DNA of 64,000 nucleotides, taken from CAVUBL01 sp963837945 (GTDB lineage: Bacteria > Acidobacteriota > Thermoanaerobaculia > Multivoradales > DATKCC01). The position numbers were made by a program, and so were the translations under genes. Each line of letters opens with the position of its first letter. Position 1 is the first letter of the stretch. The DNA lies in NCBI GenBank assembly GCA_963837945.1, contig CAWIQD010000013.1:1-64000 (forward strand). Direction: 5' to 3'. Shown here piece after piece: positions 1-8,799 of this stretch. The notes below the pieces were generated by a model that worked only from the letters and a program-made list of their open reading frames with translations, did not search any database and was not told where the DNA came from.

Positions 1-171
1 GAAGTGGGCGGCGCTGGCGCCGCCGGGGGTTGCCGAGTCTAACGAATCGACCTTACCGGGGCAACGACAGTAGACGTCGAGGATCGTCCGGAGCCGACCG
101 AACGGGAGGGGCGGGCCGGGGGCCCTCTCCCCAGGGACGTTTGAACCCCGCCCACTCGCCGGCCTTTCCGC

Positions 172-690
172 TCAGCCCCAGAGCCGCTCGAGCCCCTTCA
201 CCAGCGTCGGGACCCAGGCGACGAGCAGGAGGGCTCCGAGGGCGACGACGCCTCGGTCCAGGAACCACCCGATCCGCTCGATCCCGCGCCGGAAGCGCGC
301 CAGGCCGAGCCAGGCGCCGTGGCGCGCGGCCTGGGCGAGGGCGTAGAGCAGCACCAGCCAGCCCAGCGGATGAAAGCGCAGGCTCCCCGCCAGGTCCCCG
401 TGGAGCGCCGCCACCCACGAGCGCGTCAGCCCGCAGCCCGGGCAGGGGATCCCCGTCGCCTCCCGGAAGGCACAGACGCCCGGCAACGCCACCCCGGCGA
501 CCGACAGACGCCCTCCGCTGCCGGCCGCCACCGGCCGGAGCAGCGCCGCCGTCAGCACCGCCCCGAGGCAGAGCGCGACCACCCCGGCCCGGAGCCACCG
601 CTCCTCGCGGGCCGGAGTCGCCGCCGGGACCGCGGAGCGAGCTGCCACGCCGCTCCCCGGCCCCGGAATCGCCGCAGCCTCCCGGCTCAC
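172..690 (-). CDS. DUF2752 membrane protein
   Basis: A predicted 172-residue inner-membrane protein of the DUF2752 family. The family core is visible: a cysteine-rich CPGCGLTRSW segment followed by HGDLAGSLRFHPLGW, then hydrophobic helices. I chose the GTG at 690 because it overlaps the stop codon of the upstream membrane gene as GTGA, which points to translational coupling. A longer reading from 783 would run deep into the upstream gene. DUF2752 genes often sit beside small TM2, CD225 or DUF4190-type membrane proteins, as here. The molecular function of the family is not known to me. Confidence 0.8.
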   Translation of the reverse strand: MSREAAAIPGPGSGVAARSAVPAATPAREERWLRAGVVALCLGAVLTAALLRPVAAGSGGRLSVAGVALPGVCAFREATGIPCPGCGLTRSWVAALHGDLAGSLRFHPLGWLVLLYALAQAARHGAWLGLARFRRGIERIGWFLDRGVVALGALLLVAWVPTLVKGLERLWG

Positions 691-1157
691 CCCGAGAACG
701 CCGCCTTTACCTCGGGCTTCATCAACACCACCAGCGCCCAGATGCCGATCGGGATCCCCACGATGCAGCAGGGCCCGAGGCATGGCACCATGGCGACGAT
801 GCTCCCCACCACCGAGAGCGTCCAGCCGCGGAGCTGCTTCATCTGAAGGGCCGACCAGATCACGAACACCGACGTGACGAGCATGACGACCCCGAAGACG
901 ATTCCGGCTCCGCCCATGAAGTAGCGCGCGTAGTTCGCGCCCGGGCCCAGGTCGCTGAGATCGCTGAGGTTGGCCATGCCGAAGCCGAACAGGCTGCCGA
1001 GCATGCGGAACAGGGCGAAGAGGATCCCGATCACGCCCGTGATCACGAGGCCGATCGCGGGACCCTGGACCTGCTGGAGAGGGTTGACGGCCATCGGCGG
1101 CGGGCCGGATGGCGGAGGCGTCGAAGGCGGTGGCGGCGGGCTCATGGGTTCGCTCAT
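687..1157 (-). CDS. Proline-rich DUF4190/CD225-like membrane protein
   Basis: A 156-residue protein with a proline-rich N terminus (about residues 1-22) followed by several hydrophobic segments. The C-terminal part has the look of small DUF4190 or CD225/dispanin-type membrane proteins (VPCLGPCCIVGIPIGIWAL). The ATG at 1157 is preceded by an AGGGGAGA ribosome-binding site. It is the first gene of a two-gene unit, its stop overlapping the start of the DUF2752 gene. The exact family is inferred from the hydrophobicity pattern; the function is unknown. Confidence 0.7.
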   Translation of the reverse strand: MSEPMSPPPPPSTPPPSGPPPMAVNPLQQVQGPAIGLVITGVIGILFALFRMLGSLFGFGMANLSDLSDLGPGANYARYFMGGAGIVFGVVMLVTSVFVIWSALQMKQLRGWTLSVVGSIVAMVPCLGPCCIVGIPIGIWALVVLMKPEVKAAFSG

Positions 1158-1307
1158 GGATCTCCCCTTCTCATCGGTCGGTTGCGGTGGTCCGTCCCTT
1201 CCTTCGCCGGCCTCGGCCGGGTCCGGGCGCCGGTGCGCGTTCTCCCGGCGCCGGCACCACCCAGCGACCCGCGAGGCAAGAGGAACGGAAGCTGGCGACC
1301 ATTCTAT

Positions 1308-3152
1308 CTACTCCGGGGCCGCCCCGGTCTCCCCGCCGGCGGCCGCCTCGGCCAAGGCCTCGAGGTCCGGATGCCGCAGGTGGAAACCGGTGGCGCGCTG
1401 GTAGGCGTCGGCCAGGGTGAGGAGGCGGTCCTCGCCGTAGAGGGCGCCGGTGAACGTCAGGCTCCCCGGCGTGCCGTCGCTCCGGAAGCCGTCGGGGACG
1501 GCGATCATCGGGTGCCCGGTGAGGTTGGTCAGCAGCAGGTTCGAGCCGCCGTAGGTCGGCGTCACGTAGACGTCGAGCCCGTGGAAGAGCTCCGCCATGT
1601 CGCGAGCGAGAAGAGTGCGGATCCGGCTCGCCTGGACGTACTCGACCGCCGGGATGAAGTGGCCCTGCCGGAAGACGTTGGGCCAGGCGTTCTCCTCCTG
1701 GCGCACCAGGAGGTCGTCGCGCCCGCTTCGGGTCAGCTCGTCGAAGGCGGCCGCCGCCTCGGCGGTGAGGATCAGCGAGAGAGGTCCGATCGGCCGCTCG
1801 GGCAGCTCGATCGGGCGCAGATCGACGCCCAGGGCTCGGATCGCGTCGAGCGCCGCGAGGTCGAGGGCACGCTGCTCCCGGGCGAGATCCGAAGCGTCCT
1901 CCGCGGCGGGCGCCTCGAAGAGCTCGCGGACGTAGCCCACGCGCAGGGCCGACGGATCCCGGCCGCCCGCCCACGGGAACGGCCGGTCGACCGCCGTGGC
2001 GTCGAGCCCGTCGGCGCCCCGGATCGCGTCGAGCACCAGGGCGCAATCCTCGGCCGAGCGGCAGATCGGCCCCACCTTGTCGAGCGTCCACGAAAGCGCC
2101 ATCACGCCGTGGCGGCTCACCCGCCCGAAGGTGGGCCGCAGCCCGGTGGCGCCGCACCGGCTCGCGGGCGAGACGATCGAGCCGTAGGTCTCGGTCCCCA
2201 GGGCGAACCCCACCAGCCCGGCCGCCACCGCCGAAGCCGAGCCGGCCGACGAGCCGCTCGAGCCCTGCTTCGGGTTCCACGGGTTGCGGGTCTTGCCGCC
2301 GAACCAGACGTCGCCCCAGGCGAGGGCCCCCGCGGAGAGCTTCGCGACCAGGACGGCGCCGGCCTCGTCCAGTCGCCGGACGGCGGTCGCGTCCTCCGGG
2401 ATCTGCTGGTCGCGGAAGGGTGCCGCGCCCCAGGTGGTCGCGTACCCGGCGACCGCGAACAGGTCCTTGACGCCCCACGGAACGCCGTGGAGGGGGCCCC
2501 GGTAGCGGCCGGCCGCGATCTCCCGGTCCGCCCGCTCGGCCTGGGCCAGGGCGCGCTCCTCGGTCAGGGTGATGACGCAGTGGAGGACGGGGTCGAGCCG
2601 CCGCAGGCGGTCGAGCGCCCGGTGCGCGAGCTCGAGCGCGGAGACCTGCCGCGTCTCGAGGAGCCGGGCGAGGACGCCGAGGGGCGCGAAGGCGAGCTCC
2701 TCGAGGTCGTGGGGGCGCCGGGCGGCGGTCACCGGAGCCGGCGCGAGAGGACGGCCTTCGGCGGGCGAGGGTCCCGCGCTCGAAGGGATGCCGGCCTCGC
2801 CCGCGGCGGTCTCCGGGTCGAAGCGCCAGGCCGGCGGCACCTCGTTGGGCAGCGACGAGGCCCGGATCGCCTGGTAGTCGCTCCGCAGGTCCTCGAGGCC
2901 GGAGAGCATGAGCCGGCGCTCTTCCTCGGTGAGCTCGAGGCCGCTGACCCGCTCGGCGGCGGCGAGGGCGGCCGAGTCGATCGGGGCACCGCCGGCGACC
3001 GCGGACCACAGGCGCTCGGCGAACGCGACCGAGCCGACGCCGGCCGCCGAGACGACGGCGAGGAAACGACGGCGGTCGAGCCCCCGGATGCGCTCCTCGG
3101 GCAGAGGGTTCACGGAGTCCAAGACGCCGTGTAGTCTAGTGGTCTGATTCAC
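1308..3152 (-). CDS. Tat-exported amidase-signature hydrolase
   Basis: An amidase-signature (GatA-like) hydrolase of about 614 residues. The catalytic Ser-cisSer-Lys triad is supported by GVKDLF (Lys), the glycine/serine-rich GSSGSSAGSA, and YGSIVSPAS. A twin-arginine signal (LDRRRFLAVVSAAGVGSVAF) near the N terminus suggests export by Tat. About 120 residues lie between the signal and the amidase core. The start is uncertain: the GTG at 3152 lies inside the left arm of an inverted-repeat element, so an alternative GTG at 3113 is plausible and keeps the whole Tat signal. The substrate cannot be predicted from sequence. Confidence 0.88.
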   Translation of the reverse strand: MNQTTRLHGVLDSVNPLPEERIRGLDRRRFLAVVSAAGVGSVAFAERLWSAVAGGAPIDSAALAAAERVSGLELTEEERRLMLSGLEDLRSDYQAIRASSLPNEVPPAWRFDPETAAGEAGIPSSAGPSPAEGRPLAPAPVTAARRPHDLEELAFAPLGVLARLLETRQVSALELAHRALDRLRRLDPVLHCVITLTEERALAQAERADREIAAGRYRGPLHGVPWGVKDLFAVAGYATTWGAAPFRDQQIPEDATAVRRLDEAGAVLVAKLSAGALAWGDVWFGGKTRNPWNPKQGSSGSSAGSASAVAAGLVGFALGTETYGSIVSPASRCGATGLRPTFGRVSRHGVMALSWTLDKVGPICRSAEDCALVLDAIRGADGLDATAVDRPFPWAGGRDPSALRVGYVRELFEAPAAEDASDLAREQRALDLAALDAIRALGVDLRPIELPERPIGPLSLILTAEAAAAFDELTRSGRDDLLVRQEENAWPNVFRQGHFIPAVEYVQASRIRTLLARDMAELFHGLDVYVTPTYGGSNLLLTNLTGHPMIAVPDGFRSDGTPGSLTFTGALYGEDRLLTLADAYQRATGFHLRHPDLEALAEAAAGGETGAAPE

Positions 3153-3412
3153 GAATCCCTTATCTTTCGCGCAGGGGTCTTGCGGAGTGGCTCCAAGGCG
3201 AGAGGAGGAGGCGATGCCGTAGTATCGCAGACGACGAGCAACGCAGGAGACGCCCGCAACCCCCCTGCGCCCTTCTCGGGTAGCGGCGGCGCGCGGCCGT
3301 CTACGGCGTTGCCGCTCCTCGACGATGGCTCGGCATCGCCTGCGTCGCGGCGCCTGGTATCCGGCCCCGCGACGCCGCAACGAAAGACAAGGGATTCATG
3401 AATCAGACCACT
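3138..3412. repeat. MITE-like palindromic element with 32-bp inverted termini
   Basis: The arms at 3138-3169 and 3381-3412 are near-perfect inverted copies (about two mismatches, core GTGGTCTGATTCA). The interior is also imperfectly palindromic: AGGCGATGCCG recurs in inverted form around 3210 and 3325. There is no credible coding capacity. The structure fits a miniature inverted-repeat element. It abuts the amidase 5' end, and its right arm ends about 30 bp before the S51 peptidase start. Confidence 0.7.
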
Positions 3413-3443
3413 CGCGAGCGCGCCGGCCCCTCGCCACCACCGG

Positions 3444-4181
3444 ATGATTCCCCACGCCCTCAATCCCATCGTCTGCCTGGCCGACAGCCAGCTGCTCTTC
3501 TGGCGCGATCCCGACCGCGGCGAGCCCTGGCTCCAACGGCTCCGTGCCCTGCTCCCCGCCGAGGCGCCCAGGGCGGCCTACGTCGGTGCCTCGAACGGCG
3601 ACGACCCGGCCTTCTACGGCCTCTTCGCCGCCGCGATGGAGAGTCTCGGGATCGCCGACCACCGGATGATCCGCTCGTCGTTCCCGGCCGAGGACCGCGA
3701 GAGCCTGGCGTCGGCCGACCTCGTGCTGCTGGCCGGCGGCGACGTCCTCCGCGGCTGGAGAGTCTTCGAACAGGGTGACCTGCGCGAGGCGATCGCGGCA
3801 CGCCACTTCGCGGGGGCGGTGCTCGTGGGCGTCTCGGCGGGCGCGGTGCAGCTCGGCTGGCTGGCGGCTCCGGAGGCGACCGGGTCCGTGGCGGGCGAGC
3901 CGGTCTTCACCTTCCGGCTGGTGCCGGCGGTGGTGGGCGTCCACGAGGAAGAGACCGACTGGCGCTCCCTCCGGCGGCTCGTCGCGAGCTCGGAGGTCCC
4001 GGTCCGCGGTCTCGGGATCCCGGCCGGCGGCGGCCTCCTCTACCATCCCGGGGGCGAGGTCGAGCCGGTCCGGCGGCCGGTTCACGAGCTGGTCCTCCGG
4101 GACGGCGCTCTCCGGCACAATCTCCTCCTCCCTCCCGAGGGCCACGGCGAGAGACACGGTTCCGGCCCGCCGGCGCACTAG
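3444..4181 (+). CDS. Peptidase S51-like (cyanophycinase/dipeptidase E-like)
   Basis: A 245-residue protein resembling the S51 peptidase family, which includes cyanophycinase and aspartyl dipeptidase. The nucleophile elbow is GVSAGAVQLGW, and the family-type LVLLAGGDVL lies upstream of it. Length is normal for the family. There is no signal peptide, so it is probably cytoplasmic. No cyanophycin synthetase is seen nearby, so a cyanophycin role is not supported. A small acidic protein follows 52 bp downstream on the same strand and may be cotranscribed. An alternative start at 3398 lies in the repeat arm and is unlikely. Confidence 0.75.
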   Translation: MIPHALNPIVCLADSQLLFWRDPDRGEPWLQRLRALLPAEAPRAAYVGASNGDDPAFYGLFAAAMESLGIADHRMIRSSFPAEDRESLASADLVLLAGGDVLRGWRVFEQGDLREAIAARHFAGAVLVGVSAGAVQLGWLAAPEATGSVAGEPVFTFRLVPAVVGVHEEETDWRSLRRLVASSEVPVRGLGIPAGGGLLYHPGGEVEPVRRPVHELVLRDGALRHNLLLPPEGHGERHGSGPPAH

Positions 4182-4233
4182 AGAGAACGAGTGCGAGCCC
4201 CGACACCGACACCACGCGAGAAGGAGTGATTCG

Positions 4234-4590
4234 ATGGCCGAGATGGGACGATACTGCAAGGCGTACCTGGCATCCGACTTCGCCAAGTTCGAGGGCTGGA
4301 AGCCCGACCTGGAGAACCTGCAGCAGCCCGAGCCGGAGAAGCCGGACCAGGAGCCCGAGAAGCGCACCGAGCTCGCCGACGACGACATCCTCTACCTCCA
4401 GGAGAGCCTGACGGTGACCGATGGCATCTTCCTCGACGAGAACGTCCTGTTCGACGACGATGGAGACGCCTGGAAGCGGTTCTGCAAGGAGACCCTGGAG
4501 TTCGCCGTGCCCGAGGACGTGCTGGCGATCGGCGCCGAGCCGCCCGCCTCGGCGGAGGAGTCCTCCAGCGAGAGCGGCGAGCCGGCCTGA
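4234..4590 (+). CDS. Small acidic hypothetical protein
   Basis: A 118-residue, strongly acidic protein with a good ribosome-binding site (AAGGAG at 4221-4226). Two stretches look conserved in style: MGRYCKAYLASDF at the N terminus, and LTVTDGIFLDENVLFDD around residues 65-85. A variable Glu/Pro-rich linker lies between them, and the C-terminal tail is rich in Ser, Glu and Ala. I see no signal peptide or membrane segment. I do not recognise the family. Its position 52 bp after the S51-like peptidase suggests a shared transcript. Confidence 0.75.
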   Translation: MAEMGRYCKAYLASDFAKFEGWKPDLENLQQPEPEKPDQEPEKRTELADDDILYLQESLTVTDGIFLDENVLFDDDGDAWKRFCKETLEFAVPEDVLAIGAEPPASAEESSSESGEPA

Positions 4591-4650
4591 AGGGCCGCGG
4601 CCGGGGGGCGAGGGCGGGGGACCCTCGTCCTCGCGCCCGGAGTCAAGCCG

Positions 4651-6027
4651 TCAGGAGGGACGTTCGCGGGCGGGTGGGGGCCGCTCCTGCGAGCGGCGGA
4701 TGAGAGCCGCCACCTCCTCCACCAGGCGGACCGAGACCGTCTCCATCTCCACCGCCTTCTTGAACAGCACGAGCGCTGCGAGCACCTCGCGGTGGACGTC
4801 TCGCGACTCGAAGATCGGCAGCATCTCCGCCGCGAGCTGCTTGATCTCGGGCGTGCGCCCCTGGCGCAGGTAGAGCGCGGCGAGCTCCAGGCTGACGGAA
4901 GCCGTTTCGTAGCCGATGCCCTGCTCGATGAACCCCTTGCGCACCTCGAGCAGCGCCGCCTCGGCGCGCGCCTCGTGGCCCAGGCCGAGCAGCATCTTGC
5001 CCTCGTTCCAGCGCAGGTTTAGGAGCTCGAGCCGGCTGCCCTTCTCGATCGTGCGACGCCGAAGGCTGGGAAGGAGAGTCGCGGCCTCCTCGTACCGGCC
5101 AAGCTCCATGAGGTACTGCATGAGGTTTTGCTGAGCCACCAGGAGCAGGCGAGGCTCCCGATCCACGTCGATCAGACCGAGCGCTTCCTTCAGAACTCCG
5201 ATCGCTGCCTGCGGCTCTGACTGCTCGCTCAAGATCAGCGCTCGACTGATCATCGCCCGTCCTGTCAGGTGGCTCTCGCCGGTCGAACGGTAGATCCCGA
5301 TCGCCGCCTGGATGAGTTCGTCGGCCACCTCGAGCTCGAACCGAGCTCGCCGGAGAGTCGACCTGAAGGTCAGAAGACGGGCCTTCTCATGGAGGTCGCC
5401 GGTGCCGCTCGCGAGAAGCTCCTCGGCGCGGGAAAAGGCCTCGTCGGCGGCGCGGAAGTCGGTCAGCACGCGGCGGAAGTTGCCGCGGAAGGCCCACGCC
5501 CGGCCCCGGAGGTCGTTGAGGACCTCCTCGCTCGGCAGTTCGGAGCCGATCTGGTCGAGGAGCTCCAGCACCACCTCCACCTGCGCCTCCGCGGCCGCCG
5601 GCTGGTCGAAGCTCTCCTCCCACACCTTGTCGAGCAGAAGCTCGGCGAAAGGAGCGGTGTGGAAGCGGGGGTTGTTCCTGAGCAGCAGGCGCTGGCGCTC
5701 GAGCGGATGACGCCCGAGCTCCGCGAGCAGGGCCGGCGCCTCGCCCTTCTGGCGGTGGATCCGGGCGACGCTCGCCGCGATCCGGCGGCGGATCCGGTCG
5801 AAGGAGATCGGCCCCTCGGACCCCTGGGTTTCCGGCAGGGCCGGCTCCATCTCCACGGAGGCCTCGGCGTCGACGTCCGACGAGATCGCCCACTCGTGGT
5901 CGGCGACGCGGGCGCACTCCGGGCAGGCCTCGACGAGGTGCCACGCCAGCTCCCGAACCTCCTCGGCGCTGGCCCGACCTCGCAGGAGCCTGTCGAAAAG
6001 CCGCGGATCGAGGTGCTTCTCACTCAT
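4651..6027 (-). CDS. TPR protein with zinc-finger-like N terminus
   Basis: A 458-residue protein that starts with an anti-sigma-type putative zinc finger (HLVEACPEC within the first 40 residues) and continues as helical repeats resembling tetratricopeptide repeats, with many A/L-rich helix pairs. There is no clear transmembrane segment, so it is probably cytoplasmic and mediates protein contacts. I chose the ATG at 6027 because the longer reading from 6081 adds an unlikely 18-residue leader. No sigma-factor gene is seen in the immediate neighbourhood, so any regulatory partner lies elsewhere. Confidence 0.7.
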   Translation of the reverse strand: MSEKHLDPRLFDRLLRGRASAEEVRELAWHLVEACPECARVADHEWAISSDVDAEASVEMEPALPETQGSEGPISFDRIRRRIAASVARIHRQKGEAPALLAELGRHPLERQRLLLRNNPRFHTAPFAELLLDKVWEESFDQPAAAEAQVEVVLELLDQIGSELPSEEVLNDLRGRAWAFRGNFRRVLTDFRAADEAFSRAEELLASGTGDLHEKARLLTFRSTLRRARFELEVADELIQAAIGIYRSTGESHLTGRAMISRALILSEQSEPQAAIGVLKEALGLIDVDREPRLLLVAQQNLMQYLMELGRYEEAATLLPSLRRRTIEKGSRLELLNLRWNEGKMLLGLGHEARAEAALLEVRKGFIEQGIGYETASVSLELAALYLRQGRTPEIKQLAAEMLPIFESRDVHREVLAALVLFKKAVEMETVSVRLVEEVAALIRRSQERPPPARERPS

Positions 6028-6334
6028 CTGCGATAACTCTACGGCTTTTTTCCCGCGGACACAACCCCCAAGTCCGGACATCCACGGGCCCCCGACCGCA
6101 AACGTCGGGAGCGAGGCCGGGACGTGCCGTGATCGGCGGCCGATTCGACGCCAGAAGGGAGGGCCCCGGAGCTACCTCGCGGCCTCAGCTCGCGCCGTTG
6201 CCGTCTGACCGTCGCCGGAGCCGTCGGCGTCGAGCCGTACGCGGTGGAGCCATCGGGCTCGGAGGTCCCCCGAAGATCTTCCGGTCATCGGCCGGAGCCC
6301 GGAGCCCTCTCGCTGCACGCCGACGCTCGGGAGA
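6028..6334. other. Intergenic region, no gene seen
   Basis: Between the TPR protein and the small secreted peptide I see no ORF with family signal, no terminator with a T-tract, and no convincing repeat. It may hold the TPR gene promoter near its left end. Confidence 0.5.
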
Positions 6335-6508
6335 TCACGCCCCGAGCCACGCGCTCACCCAGTCGAACAACGAGTGGCTGAGCCAGGAGAACGCTCCGGG
6401 GCCGGTAGAGTCCGGGGTGCCGGCGGCCTGGGCCGGGGCCGCGAAGACGGCGGCGAGGGCGACGACGGTGACGACGACGACGATTCGGGTCGGAAGAGAG
6501 GACCGCAT
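6335..6508 (-). CDS. Small secreted peptide, unknown function
   Basis: A 57-residue ORF that starts at an ATG with a strong ribosome-binding site (AAAGGAGA, 7 bases upstream). Residues 1-29 form a typical signal peptide (RIVVVVTVVALAAVFAAP, cleavage near AQA). The mature part is only about 28 residues, ending in an amphipathic segment (FSWLSHSLFDWVSAWLGA). No similar gene is adjacent. I do not recognise the family. It could be a secreted or membrane-active peptide, or a chance ORF, but the signal peptide and ribosome-binding site together argue for a real gene. Confidence 0.6.
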   Translation of the reverse strand: MRSSLPTRIVVVVTVVALAAVFAAPAQAAGTPDSTGPGAFSWLSHSLFDWVSAWLGA

Positions 6509-6915
6509 GGTGAATCTCCTTTTGCGCAGTGCGCAGTTTCGCTTGGACCAGCCCGCGGAGCGGTGACCGGTTCGGGTCCCGCGGCCGGCTGCGGCCCGCG
6601 AGATCTCACCTGGGCACGCAGCCCGCCCCCGTGCTCCTCCGTCGGGACCACTAGAGACAACGCCATCCATCAATAAATTGTAGAGCCCAACGCCATTTCG
6701 GGACACCCGAGGCCTTTTCGCCCGGCCGAATCGCTCCCCGACCGCGCGGCGTCCCCGCCGTCCACCCTCCCGGCGGCGCGCTTCCCGAGATACACTTCTC
6801 GCTCCGGAGGCCCGGCGCCGACCGCCGGCCGGTGCCGCCCGGTCTCGACTCCCGGCTCGCGGCCACCCGCGCGGCCGTCTCCCATCTCCACGACTCACGA
6901 GAAACGATCCCCACG
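6509..6915. other. Intergenic region, no gene seen
   Basis: A divergent intergenic stretch between the small peptide and pepF. It includes an AT-richer patch near 6665-6685 that could hold promoter elements. I see no repeat or RNA gene. Confidence 0.4.
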
Positions 6916-8718
6916 ATGGTGACCGACGACTCCCCGACCGCGACCGCGCTCCGTCCCGCCGCCTGGGACCTGAGCGAGCTGCTCCCCGATTCCAGCGACG
7001 AGACCCTCGAGGCGCGCTTCGACGAGCTGCGCCGGGCGGCGGACTCCTTCGAACGGCACCGCGGCGAGCTCGGGCCCGAGCTCGGGCCCGACCGCCTCCT
7101 CGAGATCCTCGGCGAGTACGAGGCTCTCGTCGAGCGCTCGTGGCTGCTCTCGGCCTACGCCTCGCTCTCCTTCTCGGCCGACACCCAGTCGCGTGCGGCG
7201 CTCGCGCTCTCGAGCCGCGTCGAGGAGTTCCTGACCGGCCTCCACAACCGCATCCTGTTCTTCGGCCTCTGGTGGCGGAACCTGGCGGACGCCGAAGCCG
7301 CCAGGCTCTTGCCCGAGCGCGAGAGCCACCCGGACCAGCGCCACTACCTCGAAGAGCTCCGGCGCTTCTCGCCCTACACCCTCGACGAGCGCAGCGAGCA
7401 GCTGATCAACGTCAAGGACGCCAACGGCATCGACGCCCTGGTCACCGTCTACTCCATGCTCACCAACCGCCTCGAGTTCCGGCTGGAGGTCGACGGCGAG
7501 ATCCGGTCGCTGACTCGCGACGAGCTCATGCGCCATGCCTACTCGCCCGACCGCGACGTGCGCCAGGCGGCCTACGGTGAGCTCTACCGGGTCTACGGCG
7601 GCGAGGCCACGGTCCTCGGCCAGCTCTACGTCCATCGCGCGCGGGACTGGTTCGCCGAGAACGTCGAGCTGCGCGGCATGGCCTCGCCGGTCGCGGTGCG
7701 CAACCTCGCCAACGACGTGCCGGACGCCGCCGTCCAGGTCCTCCTCTCCGTCTGCCGCGAGCGGCGCGACCTCTTCCAGCGCTACTTCCGGCTCAAGGCG
7801 GGCTGGCTCGGGCTCGAGCGCCTGCGCCGCTACGACCTCTACGCGCCGCTCGCCGGCTCGGATCGCGAGGTGCCGTACGACGAGGCGGTCCGCCTGGTGC
7901 TCGACACCTTCGGAGCGTTCCACCCCCGCCTGGCCGAAGCGGCGGAGCGGGTGTTCGCCGAGGACCACGTCGACAGCCAGGTGCGGAAGGGCAAGCGGGG
8001 CGGGGCGATGTGCTCGACGGTGCTGCCCCGCCTGACGCCCTGGGTGCTGGTCAACTACACCGGGCGCCTGCGCGACGTCGCGACGCTCGCCCACGAGCTC
8101 GGCCACGCCGTCCACAGCATGCTCGCCGCGGAGCACTCCGCCCTGACCCAGCAGCCCTCGCTGCCGCTCGCCGAGACCGCCTCGGTGTTCGGGGAGATCC
8201 TGGTCACCGACCGGCTCCTCGACCGGGAGCGCGATCCCCTGGCCCGCCGCGAGCTGCTGGTCAAGTCGGTCGACGACATCTACGCCACGGTGCTGCGCCA
8301 GAGCTACTTCGTGATGTTCGAGCAGGCCGCGCACGCGGCGATCCGCGCCGGGCGCTCGATCGAGGACCTGGAGGAGCTCTACCTGGAGAACCTGGCCGAG
8401 CAGTTCGGCGACAGCGTCGAGGTGCCCGGGGAGTTCCGCTACGAGTGGCTCTCGATCCCCCACATCTACCAGAGCCCCTTCTACTGCTACGCCTACAGCT
8501 TCGGCCAGCTCCTGGTGCTCGCCCTCTACCGCCGCTACCAGCAGGAGGGCGACGCCTTCAAGCCGGCCTATCTGCGGCTGCTCTCCCACGGCGGCGCCGC
8601 GCGCCCGGAGGAGATCCTCGCGGAGGCCGGGATCGACATGGGCGACGCCGGCTTCTGGCACGGCGGGTTCCAGGTGGTCGAGGAGATGATCGACGAGATG
8701 GAGTCGATCGCAGGGTGA
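6916..8718 (+). CDS. pepF: Oligoendopeptidase F (M3B metallopeptidase)
   Basis: A 600-residue cytoplasmic zinc peptidase of family M3B that degrades oligopeptides. The zinc motif HELGH is at residues 393-397, within LAHELGHAVHSM, and the C-terminal IYQSPFYCYAY block is typical of PepF. Length matches the family. The ATG at 6916 begins MVTDDSPTA; the ORF also has an upstream in-frame start at 6832 but that leader is poorly protein-like. An exported protein follows 81 bp downstream. A second M3 enzyme (Dcp-like, at 50600) is present elsewhere in the window. Confidence 0.95.
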   Translation: MVTDDSPTATALRPAAWDLSELLPDSSDETLEARFDELRRAADSFERHRGELGPELGPDRLLEILGEYEALVERSWLLSAYASLSFSADTQSRAALALSSRVEEFLTGLHNRILFFGLWWRNLADAEAARLLPERESHPDQRHYLEELRRFSPYTLDERSEQLINVKDANGIDALVTVYSMLTNRLEFRLEVDGEIRSLTRDELMRHAYSPDRDVRQAAYGELYRVYGGEATVLGQLYVHRARDWFAENVELRGMASPVAVRNLANDVPDAAVQVLLSVCRERRDLFQRYFRLKAGWLGLERLRRYDLYAPLAGSDREVPYDEAVRLVLDTFGAFHPRLAEAAERVFAEDHVDSQVRKGKRGGAMCSTVLPRLTPWVLVNYTGRLRDVATLAHELGHAVHSMLAAEHSALTQQPSLPLAETASVFGEILVTDRLLDRERDPLARRELLVKSVDDIYATVLRQSYFVMFEQAAHAAIRAGRSIEDLEELYLENLAEQFGDSVEVPGEFRYEWLSIPHIYQSPFYCYAYSFGQLLVLALYRRYQQEGDAFKPAYLRLLSHGGAARPEEILAEAGIDMGDAGFWHGGFQVVEEMIDEMESIAG

Positions 8719-8799
8719 GAGACTGAAACATTCCCTCGGGGCCGGTCGTCTTGTCGGATGAACGCAGTCGACGACGAGACACCTCAAGGAGACCCCGAG

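Noticed and set aside
30..3134. A 1034-codon open frame on the plus strand
   Set aside because: It is the reverse shadow of the amidase and neighbouring genes. Composition is arginine- and proline-rich with no domain signal.
3398..3443. Alternative start ATG for the S51 peptidase within the repeat arm
   Set aside because: It belongs to another reading frame and encodes repeat sequence; the ATG at 3444 begins the family-like protein.
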